From the NCBI RefSeq assembly GCF_031755915.1, contig NC_083386.1, positions 11,036,001-11,100,000 on the forward strand: 64,000 nucleotides of DNA. The letters are read 5' to 3'. This stretch comes from Ziziphus jujuba (Eukaryota; Streptophyta; Magnoliopsida; Rosales; Rhamnaceae). The position numbers were made by a program, and so were the translations under genes. The notes below the pieces were generated by a model, which saw only the letters and a program-made list of their open reading frames with translations, searched no databases and had not been told where the DNA came from. Shown in pieces: positions 48,997 through 60,510 of the stretch. Each line of letters opens with the position of its first letter. Positions within the stretch are counted from its first letter, which is position 1.

Positions 48997-51305
48997 TAAC
49001 CATACATTAAAAAAATTGATTTTTGAGTTAAAAATATAAATCTATTCATTAATAAAGATCAACATTTTTTATCTAAAAAAATAATAATAATTAAATTATT
49101 CAAATCCAGAAAATGACTTGATTGGGCTCAGTGCCTTGGACAAAGTATATCACATCACGCATTTGTCAAATAGCAAGGGTAATTAAAATATTTGTGTTAC
49201 ATAATGAGATATTTGTATGATTGCTTTTGAATGGAGCTTAGTCATGGGATCTTTTTTTTTTTTTGTTTTTTTTTTTTTTTTCTCTGTGAAATGAAAGCGT
49301 GGGGAGGTGACAGTTTTATCTTATTCATTAACTGGTTAATAAGTCGTCTATTATATAATTTAATTATTATTATTATTATTATTTGATGTCTGTATATATA
49401 AATTGAACCCAACTCACAATGTATTGCTAGAAAATTTTAACCCAAAATATATATATATATATATATATATATGCAACACATATAGAAGGTTAATTTATAA
49501 TTTCAAGTTCTATTTTCTTTTTCTTTTAACTATAAAATTGTTAATAAAATTTTATTGGCATGAATTTAATAAAAACATCGTTGAAACTTTTTTTTAATAC
49601 CAACTATATATGATTTGTCAGACAATAAATCGAATTTCGTATTAAATTAAAAATAAAAAGAAAAAAAAGGGAGACATACCAAATAATTGTCCGTATGTTC
49701 TGCAAATGACTGGCAGAGAAGTAAGCAAAATAATACATCATAAAAATTTTGAAATTGTCTTGAAAACAATACCTGAAAAGTATACAATTGCATTATTTCT
49801 TTCACCATTTTTTCTCAAGGTTGTCTTTGTTTTCTTTCTTTAAAATCTAAAATAGATCTTATTTTATACTAAAAGACAATCTCTAATAATGTTTCTGTAT
49901 TTCAAGATTGCATTAAAAAAATTTAAAATAAAAAAAAATAAAAATAAAAATAAAAAAAAGAAGAAGAAGAAAAACTTGACCTATACGTTCTTGTTAACCA
50001 AATATCATAGCCTGAATCGTGAGAAATTTGTAGCCACAGATTTGGGAACAATTTTTCATTGGATCGACATCTGTTTTTTTTAATGGAATTTTGCTTGGAT
50101 TTTGACAAATCCCATTGATTACATATGGCCCACAGGGCCAGCCCACAATAAAAGAGAGAGAATGAGGGGGAAAAAGTGAAAAAAAAGTGTCAACCATAAA
50201 CAATGAAAAGGTGGCATTTAAACCCGTTTATATAGGGGTCAAATTACATTTAGACCTTTTATTGTTATTTTAATTAGATTTACACACCATGTTTTAGGAA
50301 AATTAGCATTGATTTTATATATTTATCAAAACGAATTCATAGGGTATTTATCGATTAATTTTAATGTAAAAGATCAAAACTTTTTTCCACAAATTTATTC
50401 AATCTTAAACATAGGTTTTTCCAAAAGAAATACAAAACAAAAACTTCTAGTCACTGATGATTTTGTTTGTTTTTTTTTTTTAAAAAAAAAACGAAAGGAA
50501 TATTAGTAATGCATTTCAAAAAAAATAAAAAAGGAGAAGAAGTAGAATTAGTATAACTAAAATAAACCAATGATTACGTTCCATATTTTTAAGATTTATA
50601 GGTTTAAGCCATATTCTTTCCACTTTCTACTTTATATTACATACTTAAAATTGTGTTGCAAGCAAATTACTGTCACTACTCTCAAGTAGGTATTAAACAG
50701 TTTACAGTTTATGATTTGATGAAACTTTGTTATTTTGTTGTGTAATTTATGATTTTTGAGATCTTTTTCTTGCTTTTATTCTTCTTTCAACAAAAAATAA
50801 GCGAATAAATTAAATAGTGAAAAAAAAATTCCCTTGTAAACAAACGCTCAATAATTACATATATCGTTCGTATATTTCATTTGGATGCTGTATATAATTG
50901 GAAAAAAAAAATGACTCATAATCAAAATACTCAATAATTACTTGTACGGCTTACATGTTCAATTTGAATATTATAAATGATTGTGAATTATTTGGCTCAT
51001 GTTACATATAATTATTAAAAGTTATACAGATTATTCAACATCAAGCCCTTAACATAGTTTATATACTTAATTTTAACATTATATAAAAGTCGAATAATTC
51101 AATTGACATTACATATGATTATTGTCATTAAGCAAACATTTTTCAAATTTCAAATATTTTCCTTTTTTCAAATTGTAATTTAAAAAAATAAATAACAGTC
51201 ATAATATTTTCTTGATTAATTTTACATTCATCAAATTTATTAATCAAAATTTTGACCACCGATGAATTGATATTATTTTATTGATTATTACCTTTTATAA
51301 TTATA
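48997..51305. other. Intergenic region, no gene recognised
   Basis: AT-rich DNA with long T runs (49252-49280), a TTA run (about 49362-49382), a TA run (about 49447-49472) and AAATAAAAA runs (about 49925-49960). I see no gene and no clear transposon ends. Confidence 0.5.
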
Positions 51306-51912
51306 TAGGGATGGCAATTTACTCCGCATATCTCGAAAACCGCAGTGCACCGCCCCTAACGGGGCGGTTTTTCTCCGAAAAATCGGGATGAAGGGGTGGG
51401 CTCGGGACTTTAGATGAAAAACCGATTCGGGACCGGGTCAGGCCCGGGGAATAAATACCTCGGCCGGATATATATATATATTTATTTAATTTATAATTGT
51501 TTATTTTAATTTCCTCACACACTTGTCATCATTCAACGAAAAAAAAAAAAGGCCGAAGTATGTGCACTTGTTTTTTTTTTTTTTTTTTGGTCAGCATCAT
51601 GATATTGTGTTAATAATTAAACATGGTCTTGCTAAGACTCATTGCATTATGGAAAACAAAATTGACTCTTTAGATTTTCCAAAATCATCCATGCAAGACC
51701 ATAATAATTAATTTATTTGAAAATAATATATATATATATATCAATTAAAAACGGAAAAAACCATCCCGTCCCGTCTTCGCCCCGCAAAATCTCCGTTCCT
51801 GTCCCGTATCTAAAGAAACGGAAAAAACCGCCGGAATGGGATCGCAAATTCCCTATGGGTATGGGAAGGGTATTTCAAAAACCGTCCCCGTTCCGCTCCG
51901 TTGACATTCCTA
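51306..51912. mobile_element. Non-autonomous hAT-like transposon, 607 bp, with 8-bp target duplication
   Basis: The ends are TAGGGATGGCAA (51306-51317) and TTGACATTCCTA (51901-51912), which match as inverted repeats at 10 of 12 positions. Perfect 8-bp direct repeats TAATTATA flank them (51298-51305 and 51913-51920). An 8-bp duplication and these ends are characteristic of the hAT superfamily. The subterminal regions are strikingly GC-rich for this locus (GGGGCGG on the left, CCCGTCCCGTC and CCGTCCCCGTTCCG on the right). The centre is AT-rich, with no transposase frame, so movement would need a partner element. Confidence 0.85.
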
Positions 51913-51994
51913 TAATTATAGGATACACTATTAATTTACATCTAATGATAAATAACTAAATCATATGCCATATCATTTAGTTTAAAATTTTAAT

Positions 51995-52130
51995 AAAGTT
52001 TTTTTTTTTTTTTAAATCTCTGTAGCATTAGTGTATTTTCTCTTTAAACAATATTTCACCTCTCTCCAAATGTTTGAACCTCGCACACGAATAAAAACTA
52101 TGAGCCACAAAATAGTTAGTGGTCTCCGGT
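51995..52130 (-). mobile_element. Probable tRNA-derived SINE fragment
   Basis: On the minus strand a head with TGTGGCTCATAG (A-box-like) is followed about 30 bp later by CGAGGTTCAAACAT (B-box-like). An AT-rich body of roughly 60 bp and an A run of about 15 follow (T run at about 52000-52014 on the plus strand). I could not find a convincing target duplication, so the 5' boundary is approximate. Confidence 0.45.
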
Positions 52131-52329
52131 ACGGACCCGTAAAACCACTCGTTAGGCCTGTATATATTTGGGCGTCATACTCTCATATAGACATGGAAAG
52201 TTCAACACATTTCTAATTGGGCCCCTCTTACCATCAAAATAAAAATAAAGAGCAAAAACGAATTGGGCCCTGAATTTATACGTGTCTTCCTTTCAATCAT
52301 CCGATGGGATGCACCTCGTTTATACTCAA

Positions 52330-52810
52330 ATCAATCGAGTGGTTACAATTATATGTCCAATAATTGAAAGCGGGGGTCCTTTAATCAAATGGTTAGTTAA
52401 CTAATGTTCGATGATCGTGTGGCTAAAAATACACATCAGAGGATCATACTAGTGGGACCATCGTGATCAAGGAGTGGGGTCAGGATCATGATTGATCTCT
52501 TTTTTTTTTCTGATACGGATCCGTAGCACCACATGTTAGACAAGTGTCCCACATGATCATATAAACTTCTCTTTCGAACCTCATGTACATGATAGAATGG
52601 TGCACCAAACGTATTAGATCAGGGTCCCTACTCCACATGATATAAATACGTGTCCGTCTGGTTAATCATTTGGTGGGGACGCATCCCTCAGGTAACTGAT
52701 CGTCTTATGGGAAAGACAGGTCCAATGATCGAAATTAGAGTGGGTCCCAATAATCTAGTGGTTTGGAAGATCGCATGGTTGTTAAAGTTTGTTACTGTAT
52801 GACGTAGTAA
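52330..52810. other. Gene-free, GATC-rich block with short dispersed repeats
   Basis: The region is less AT-rich than its surroundings and contains many GATC words and recurring phrases such as GGGTCC, TAATC and GTGGTT. No protein frame survives. It may be a decayed transposon or a degenerate tandem array. Confidence 0.35.
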
Positions 52811-53210
52811 TAGGGAGTTTAGGACCCTACTATTACTATTGTTATTGTGGACCTTTCATTCATTCATTGGTTAAAACGTCGATCAGATGTTGTCGGAAGC
52901 TCTATTATTATTATTATTATTATTATTTTGGACATGTGTTAAATTGAGGTTGGAGGAATAATTTCTGATCGAATTTAGCCATAAGAGCTACCTAGGAAGT
53001 GACCTGAGCATCATTATTTGCTCAATTTGATTTTATTATTTTTACTTTTTTTTTTCTTACTTTTTATTTTATGCGTTTCCATTGTTTGTTATATTTGCAA
53101 ATCAGTTTCACATTCTTTTTCTTTTTAGTTTTATAGCGTCTGAATAGCTTTTTGTAACTTGTTAGTTTTTATTTTAAGCAGCATACATATCGGAATTTAG
53201 ATGTCAAAAT
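52811..53210. repeat. Old duplicated segment, copy A
   Basis: Beginning TAGGGAGTTTAGGAC, this segment is colinear with copy B at 54286-54640. Shared landmarks in order are CATTGGTTAAAACGT, AGATGTTGTC, GGAGGAAT, TTGCAAA and TTGTTAGT. The copies differ by many substitutions and indels, so the duplication is old. Confidence 0.65.
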
Positions 53211-54285
53211 TTGTTATATATGATGACAACGCTATTCTTATAATGATAACATTAACATTAATGCTATTCTTATAATTATAACATACTTTAAAAAAAAAAA
53301 AAAATTTGTATCACACTCACAAACTCATTTATCCAGCCTTTTTTGTAACATCTTTTTTTGGAGGTGCCCCAACTTGTACATTACAAACTGTAATTCAATT
53401 ACTAACAATCACATAACATCATATATATATTTAATTAAAATTTAAAAAAAATTATAAAATTTTAAGTTTGGATATATTTAATGGACTTTGACTCTATAAA
53501 AGTAGTATTCAAAATAAACTTTTAAAAACTTATAAAAAGTTTATGAAAATTTAGAGGTTTTTTTTTTTTTTTTGTTGCTTATATCATACATTTTGGAATA
53601 TTTAGTATAGACTTTTAGGCCTATTCGGTTTGTGTATGAGAATTTGAGATTTCAAGAAAAAATGAATTTTATACTATTTGAGAAGTTGCTAAGGTTACGA
53701 TAACGTGCGCTCTTAGAAATTAAATTCCAAATAACCATGAAAATGGGATAAAATTCCCCATCAAATTTATTTTATATGGTTCATTAAAGATAAATTTATC
53801 TTCAATGTTAAAACATATTTATATTAATAGTATCTTCAAAGAAATTCTCTAAAATAAATAGTATTTTTTTAGATAAATAGTAAAGTTTTAAAATATATTC
53901 TAACAATACTTTGTATTGTACTATTTATTTTTATTTTTCACATATAAATATTTATTATTTTATTTCTAATCTATCTTTCATTTTATATATCTATATATTA
54001 ATTATCTATTAAATATTATAATATTGACATTAGAACATGTGGTTAATTTAAATCAATAAAATACTAAAATAAATAATGAATTTGACTCTTTATATATATG
54101 GAAAGTTAAATTTCACTTTTTATATTAATAAGTTAAAATAGAAAGTCCTGTAAAACTCTTTTTTAATATTTGATTTTTTTAAATAATTAATATGATAAAT
54201 TCAGAAAGCCCTTTAAAGATATTCTAAAATCACTAAATTTTTTTTAATAACCAAATTAATTTTATTACTTCATCAACTTGGTTTG
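53211..54285. other. AT-rich DNA between the duplicated segments
   Basis: Very AT-rich non-coding DNA with A and T runs (53289-53304, 53560-53573). No gene or transposon end is recognised. Confidence 0.45.
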
Positions 54286-54640
54286 TAGGGAGTTTAGGAC
54301 GCCGTATAGTAGACCTTTCTTCATTGGTTAAAACGTGGTCTAGATGTTGTCCGGAGCTCTATATTTTTATTATTGAGACATATGTTAAATTTGAGTTGGA
54401 GGAATTTTAATTTTGATAGAATTTAAGATATCAATATTTATAAATCATCTAGTTATTTGAAGCTGAGCTACTTTCAATGTGACTAGAGCTTCCATTGGCT
54501 CGATTGATTATATTATCGTTATTTTTTTATCATTTTTTTATTATTCTATTTATTTGATTCAATTATCTTTGCAAACGAATGTTCAATTTTATTTTTCTTG
54601 TTAGTAGTTTTTTTGAAGTACCATTTTGGATGCAAAATGA
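54286..54640. repeat. Old duplicated segment, copy B
   Basis: This is the second copy of the segment at 52811-53210, in the same orientation and offset by about 1,475 bp. The first lines align well (TAGGGAGTTTAGGAC, GTAGACCTTTC against GTGGACCTTTC, TTCATTGGTTAAAACGT). The match weakens toward the AT-rich end. Confidence 0.65.
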
Positions 54641-55726
54641 TATAATGAAAGTGTTTTTCTCATATTATAACATTAATACAAATTTTCCAACACAAATGTT
54701 AAAATAAAAATGTTAATATTTTTTCGCCCCTCACCAAGTTAGATGGAGGCATACCCTTTTATATATATATATATATATCATATCACCAAAAATACAGCAT
54801 AGCGACCCAAAAAAAAAAAAAAAAAAAAAAAACTTTCAAAGTCCATACTTACATACTCATGTACAATTTACATATGAAATTTGAGAGATTATTTGGTAGG
54901 GTAGATTTACAACTTCAATCGTATGTGACAGGACCCGTCCTGAGAACCCTCTCAGGATCTTCTGGGTGATTCCGCTTAGTGAGGTCCCACTGATCAATCT
55001 CTACAAAATATCCAATGGAACCTCACCTTAAAATGTAGATAATCAAACACCAGAATTAACATTAATACATCAATATATATATATATATATAAATAGGTCC
55101 ACAATCGGCTTACTGTACTACAGGCCATAACTACACACATAAGTACCATGGTCTCTATTGAGTCCCATATTTAAAATCAGAGCATTGTAAGAGTGTCAAC
55201 AAAGTCTATGAGTACAAATAAGTAATAAATAAGTTCAAAAGATAACAATAGATAAAGAAAAGATAAATACGATTGCTGTCGTGGAAGGAACAAAACGATA
55301 GGCTGTGCGCGAGGTAGACTGCTATCAGCTGCCTAAGCCTAGGAGAACGAATTTAAAACAATAAAACGTGAGATAAAGAAATCTCAGTGAGTGGCATAGT
55401 ATAATAGTAAAATAATGATTTATTTTTGAAAAATCTTTCTCTTAAGACCTCTCATTCCACTCATTTGAAAAGTTTCCTATTTAAAAATCATTTCACAAAA
55501 CCCAAACTTGTACCCCAATTAATATCATAAAAACCGATGCTCAAAAGTATGAATGAACGATCATTGTAATATTATGAAATGTCTCAAATCAATATATAAA
55601 TATTTGAGCATAAACTATAATAAATACAGTTCCACCAAATAAATATAAAAATACAAAAATCACCACAATATATCAACAATATATACAAACATATACAATG
55701 TATCATACGATATACCAATTTGCAAA

Positions 55727-55965
55727 CCGTAGGATACATCCACCTCACGACCCTCAATATATGAACGATGTCGTGGAAATAATAATTAACCGTCGAGATG
55801 TACCCAACCTCACGGTTTGTGGCAATAATAAACCATTGGATGATACCAATCTCACGGCACCATGGTAATAATAATAAACCGTCGGATAAACCAAACCTCA
55901 CAGTCTGTGATAATAATAGATAACCGTTGGATGAAACCAACCTCACAGCACCGTAGTAAACCCAC
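55727..55965. repeat. Imperfect minisatellite inside the solo LTR, about 5 units
   Basis: Units start with CCGT(C/T)GGAT-like words at about 55727, 55790, 55833, 55879 and 55923. Each continues CCAACCTCACGGC and ends in AATAATAATAAA. Spacing is about 44 bp, with a longer first unit of 63 bp. Divergence between units is substantial. Confidence 0.7.
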
Positions 55966-57095
55966 CGCGCTCTAATATTATATAATATAATACTGATCCA
56001 AGGTATTGGCATCACATGGTACATCAATTTAAAAATAACTAATACAGTATACATGAAACAATCTTATAAGATTATATATATATATTTTCAAACAATACTG
56101 CATCATAAATTATAATTTAACATTTAAACATCCACCACTTAATTAAATACTTCACAAATCTCAAAACATCATTTCATACGAAAACCAGAAATACCACAGT
56201 GAAATATATTCACCATAAACCAATTTTAAGCACATAAAATTATAAAATATTTGATCATGCTTAAAATTATATGATTTTCAATTTGGTTTCTCAAACCAAA
56301 TAGTTTCCAAAATGATTTAAAACCTCAATTTAATTACCAAAATATTTAAATACCACAAGTCCATTTATGGACCCATTAAAATTGGAAATCACTTAAAATA
56401 TTATCAAAAGTCATATAAAATGATAACACGTATATATGAAAGCAAATATTTATATGTGCATAAAACAACATTTCAATCAAATGGTATATATGTAAAATAT
56501 TTAAACCACATATATATTATACTATATACCCAAAACATTTAAAAATAATATAATCACTCACAGTACTGTAGATGCTCATACCTGCTCCTCTACAGCATCG
56601 CCTCCAGGCTCAACTCGAGTGCCTGTAATATAATAAAATATTCCTCAGGCTCCAAACAACTAAATCAGAGATACTTGTATAACCCAAATGTCTTAAAATG
56701 ATTTATAGTACTACAAAATTGCATAAATTGGACACTGAGCAGTCCAATTATACTGCTTATCCTTAGGACCCGGTATCCAAAATTGGGGATTTTCATCCAA
56801 AGCCTAATTTTTTGAAATCGAACCACCTAATGGGTCTTAATAATATCCAATTTCACTAATTCAACTCCAATTTTAACTAATTTGACCAATTTTGTCCAAA
56901 CACAGTCCCCAACTTATCTGAAAATTAACTAATTGATCAAAAAATGGAAAAATTATCAAAAAACCTCCAAAATTTACAAACTTTATATTGACGGAAAGCC
57001 TAAGAGACAAGGAACTCATCAGTATGCTCACCTTGGTCCAAAGTTTCCTTCGGTGGCCGGAAAACACTGTTGAAGCGTCAACCGAACTTCCCATT

Positions 57096-57169
57096 GTCGG
57101 ATCTTTCAAACGGTGAGGAATCTGGAAAAAATGTCGGATCTTTCAAACGGTGAGGAATCTGGAAAAAAT
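57096..57169. repeat. Perfect 37-bp tandem duplication inside the solo LTR
   Basis: The unit that begins GTCGGATCTTTCAAACGGTG is repeated exactly, head to tail, at 57096-57132 and 57133-57169. The identity points to a recent duplication. Confidence 0.9.
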
Positions 57170-57860
57170 AACCAAGGAAATAAGCTTAGAGGGGTCGAAA
57201 ATAGTAGAAAAGGTGTATGGGTTGGCCTGAAACGGCCAAAAAATGAGAAAATTGGCGACCCACCTTGTTGGCCACTGCGGATTTCACCGGCCCGATCTGG
57301 GCACGTCCAGCCACTTCTTGCCGTGAAATTTCACGGCTGAGCTCACCTTCAAGTGATATTTCTAGTTGGCTGGTGTGTGTAAGTGGTGGTTGGCCGAAAA
57401 TAGGCAAAACGATGGTAACCCGGTTGGACGGTAAACGGGTCGAAATGACCCAGTTCGAACCCACGAGTCTGAGGAGAGAATTTCTAGGGTTTTGGGGAAG
57501 AAATGGGTATTTTGGACTTTGTTTCCTGTTTGACAAGCTTACCTAGGCTTATATAAAGCCTTGGATCACTAACAGACAAAGACTGGGAATTAGCTTGGAT
57601 ACTGATTTAAAACTTATGCTTAAAATTTCTCAAAACCATAACTTTTTATCTATAACTCAGAATTTGGGGTGCCGCCAGTCTATGAACTCGTATCGACGAG
57701 ATCTACACAATAGTACCTTATTCAAACCAAAAATATTGGCTATTGAAAAGGTCAACTTGAACCCATATATTATTCACTTGGTCAAACTTAGTCAATTTGA
57801 TCAAACTTGTTTAATCATGTATATTTTTTGGTACGGGATGTTACAGTATGTCTATCCAGT

Positions 57861-57914
57861 TATATCATTTATGTCATTTCATCAAATATAGTATATCATT
57901 TATGTCATTTCATC
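57861..57914. repeat. 31-bp tandem duplication next to the solo LTR
   Basis: TATATCATTTATGTCATTTC occurs at 57861 and again at 57892, a 31-bp period, just outside the right target duplication of the solo LTR. Confidence 0.75.
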
Positions 57915-58358
57915 GATTTAATTGAATCTAAATTAGTAAGATAGTTGTTAACAAATCAATTTTTTATTGTGAATTTTATTAATATATTTAATTTCTTTAT
58001 AAAAAATAAGTAATTTATTTTATCTTCAAACAATCAAAAAAAAAATACAATATTATTTCTTTTTTTTTTTTACTATACAAATATTATTTCTTATTAATTT
58101 ATTTTAAAGCTAACATACCAAAAACTTTAAAAAGAAAAACATTATATATCCTATTACTCTATTTTTATAAGTTTTTCTGGAGATATTGGTACAAGAATAT
58201 GCATATAAATACATTATTTTTCTCTATAAAATAGTAGCAATAGGAAGATAAGTGTACCAAGATGTATTTTTTTCATTTTCAAAAAGAAAAAAAAAATATA
58301 TATATATATATACTCCTCTCAATTTATCATATTAAGCTCAAAACTATGTATATAAATA

Positions 58359-58392
<34 letters not shown>

Positions 58393-59470
58393 ATACACGC
58401 TTCAATGAAGATGTTAACTTAAAGATATCATGTGGACACTGGACATAGATCACACAATATGTTGTGGGAGCAAAATTTATCATGCAACTGCAACATGTGG
58501 TGTTACGTGATATACATTTGATTAGCTTCCTTATTGAATACAGACTATATATATTAGATGGAATATGACATGCTTAATAAAGTTTTTTAAAGTTTATTTT
58601 TTCGATGAAATATTTTTCTTTTTTATTTGTTTATTTTTAAATTTGCTATTTTTTGAACAAAAATCTTAAATAAAATAAATGACATGATTATTCTTTAGAA
58701 GAAAACAAATGTGTTAATAAATGGATTAAATAAGAGAATTGATTTGAAACAAATAACTTACCAATTTAAATTTTAATTATATAGATTTAAAAAATAACAT
58801 GAATGATATGTCATACTTGATAATATAACATGATATAATTCGACAAGTCTGATATAGTAGGCTTAGTCCTATCAAATAATTTTTCATGAACTCTATCATA
58901 AATACAAGAGTACATAATTGGAAAATTCTATTGATTTGTACTTCTAATCTTAGAGATGTAAAAAGTATTATGAATCTTATAGCTTTATAGAACAGAGCAT
59001 CTTTAATGATATGTGGATTGTTATGTAGAGTTGAGAGTTGATGTCAATGTGTCATAGATTTTAATTTAATAATTGTCCATGCAAAAATCAATTTCTAATT
59101 GTTCTATCTAATATTGATATGGCTCTCTACGTTTTCTTTAGAAAAATAATATAATATCCTTGATAATGATTCTTTTATTATTATTATTATTATTATTATT
59201 TCTTTATTGAATCACAACGCCAAATGAAAATAGACGAAATCTCATTGACAATGTTTATTTTTTATTTAAGAGACTGATTAAAAAAAAAAGTTCTTTTTTT
59301 AAAATTGCTGGGTTTTTTTTTTTTTTTTTTCGTGTGTGAAAAAAAAAATTAGAAAATATTTTTTTACATCCGTATTACAATTACAATCACATAACGTCAT
59401 GTAGTCTTTATCAATTTTTGACAACACGAGATTCAATTTGTAGGACCAATATTATTACCACATTATTGAT
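57915..59470. other. Intergenic region, no gene recognised
   Basis: AT-rich DNA with TA microsatellites (about 58296-58312 and 58360-58384), a TTA run (about 59174-59199) and T runs. It leads into the promoter of the small gene at 59751. Confidence 0.5.
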
Positions 59471-59474
59471 CCGT

Positions 59475-59652
59475 TGCATGTTCGATAAGATGCTATTCTT
59501 TGTACCAACTGAAAGTTTTTCTCTTACTTTCGAGTCATGAAATGCACGCAAGGAAGCAAAACCGCTAGTCGCATGCCCAACATGCAGCAACTAGCAGAGC
59601 ATGCAATTGCCTGGGAAGGTACACCAACAAATCCTTGTGAACCTTAGCATGC
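59475..59652. promoter_or_regulatory. Cluster of RY (CATGCA) motifs upstream of the small conserved gene
   Basis: Five CATGC cores lie within 180 bp: TGCATG at 59475-59480 (reverse orientation), CATGC at 59572, CATGCA at 59581 and 59600, and CATGC at 59648. Three fall in GCATGC palindromes. RY motifs bind B3 factors of the ABI3/FUS3/LEC2 class, which drive seed-stage genes. The link to the gene at 59751 is inferred. Confidence 0.55.
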
Positions 59653-59694
59653 CTTTAGAGCCTATAGCCAGCATACGTTGAGAATTACCACCAT

Positions 59695-59703
59695 CTATAA
59701 AAG
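59695..59703 (+). promoter_or_regulatory. TATA box of the small conserved gene
   Basis: CTATAAAAG is a near-perfect plant TATA box. It lies 48-56 bp upstream of the ATG, which leaves room for a leader of only about 20-25 nt. Confidence 0.6.
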
Positions 59704-59750
59704 CACAAATAGAAAGGCATTATTTTATAGGGGATCAAAGAGGGAAAGAA

Positions 59751-59966
59751 ATGGAAACCCTAAAAAAGAAAAGTGAAAGCTCCTTTCAGATGCCACTTCA
59801 CTACCCAAGGTACACAAGGCAGGACTACCAGGACATGCCTGAGTGGAAAATAGACAGACTTCTGGCAGACTATGGGCTTTCTACTCAAGGTGATTTGGCT
59901 TACAAGAGGGATTTCGCAATGGGTGCTTTTCTTTGGCCATGCTTCTCTTCTGCCCCAAAAGTTTAA
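59751..59966 (+). CDS. Small conserved plant protein (DUF7722-like), 71 aa, single exon
   Basis: This intronless gene encodes 71 residues. The core FQMPLHYPRYTRQDYQDMPE and the stretch WKIDRLLADYGL...GDLAYKRDFAMGAFLWP look like a small plant-specific family of unknown function that I recall as DUF7722; I am not certain of the name. There is no signal peptide or membrane span, and Tyr, Trp and Asp are enriched. A clear TATA box and an RY-motif cluster precede it, which supports a real, possibly seed-stage, gene. Codon use and the abrupt stop after CFSSAPKV look natural. The function is unknown. Confidence 0.75.
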   Translation: METLKKKSESSFQMPLHYPRYTRQDYQDMPEWKIDRLLADYGLSTQGDLAYKRDFAMGAFLWPCFSSAPKV

Positions 59967-60510
59967 TATTGCTTTTCCTATTTTAACTTCTAATTAGGCG
60001 TAGCAACCATGCAATATACCATATATGTATTACTTGAAGTGTTTTCCTTTGGAATTATTAATAAAAGGGAAAAAGAGAAATTTGTACTTCCCACTCCTAT
60101 TCAGTCTCTCTCTCTCTCTCCCCCTCTCTTCCCTTCCCCGTGCACTACTAGAAGTACAAAGGCATGCATACTTGTGAGGAAATCAAATCGCTCTGTTGCC
60201 TGGTTGAAGAATTAGAAACATTGTTATCTCCCTGGAATAGCTTTTTATGGCATTCCAGGTTGACTGTCTCTAACTTTGAATTTCTAGGTAAGATCAAACC
60301 CTTCACATTCAGATTCTGGTGCCAAGAAGTGGATTCCAGTAACCTAACTAACAAACATCAGCCTTTGTCAAGGCACAGAAACATTTTTACAAGGGCACAG
60401 TACCAAGGATCATTAAGGCTGGCAAATATTGCCCAGCTAGCCATAATTACAGGGTTTGTTCAAGTAACAGTGCCTTCCAGGTTTGCGACACCTAAGAGCA
60501 ACTACGTAAA
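59967..60510. other. 3' flanks of the small gene and the BPM gene
   Basis: Short convergent intergenic space. It includes a CT run at about 60104-60130 and probably the 3'UTR of the BPM gene on the minus strand. No further gene is visible. Confidence 0.5.

Larger units (their letters stand above)
54926..57845 (-). mobile_element. Solo LTR of a retrotransposon, 2,920 bp, with 5-bp target duplication
   Basis: The segment begins TGACAGGACCCGTCC and ends GGGATGTTACA, so it has TG...CA termini. It is bounded by perfect 5-bp direct repeats GTATG (54921-54925 and 57846-57850). No gag, protease or polymerase frame lies inside, and there is no second LTR copy, so it is a solo LTR left by recombination. 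The reverse strand starts TGTAACATCCCGTACC, resembling the 5' end of many plant Ty3/gypsy LTRs; I therefore place it on the minus strand, with moderate confidence. Its length fits large gypsy lineages. Two internal tandem repeats are annotated separately. The part near 57000-57500 is less AT-rich than the rest. Confidence 0.8.

Noticed and set aside
55584..56054. 156-codon minus-strand frame inside the solo LTR
   Set aside because: It runs through the imperfect minisatellite, is rich in Ile, Tyr and Cys, and resembles no retrotransposon protein.
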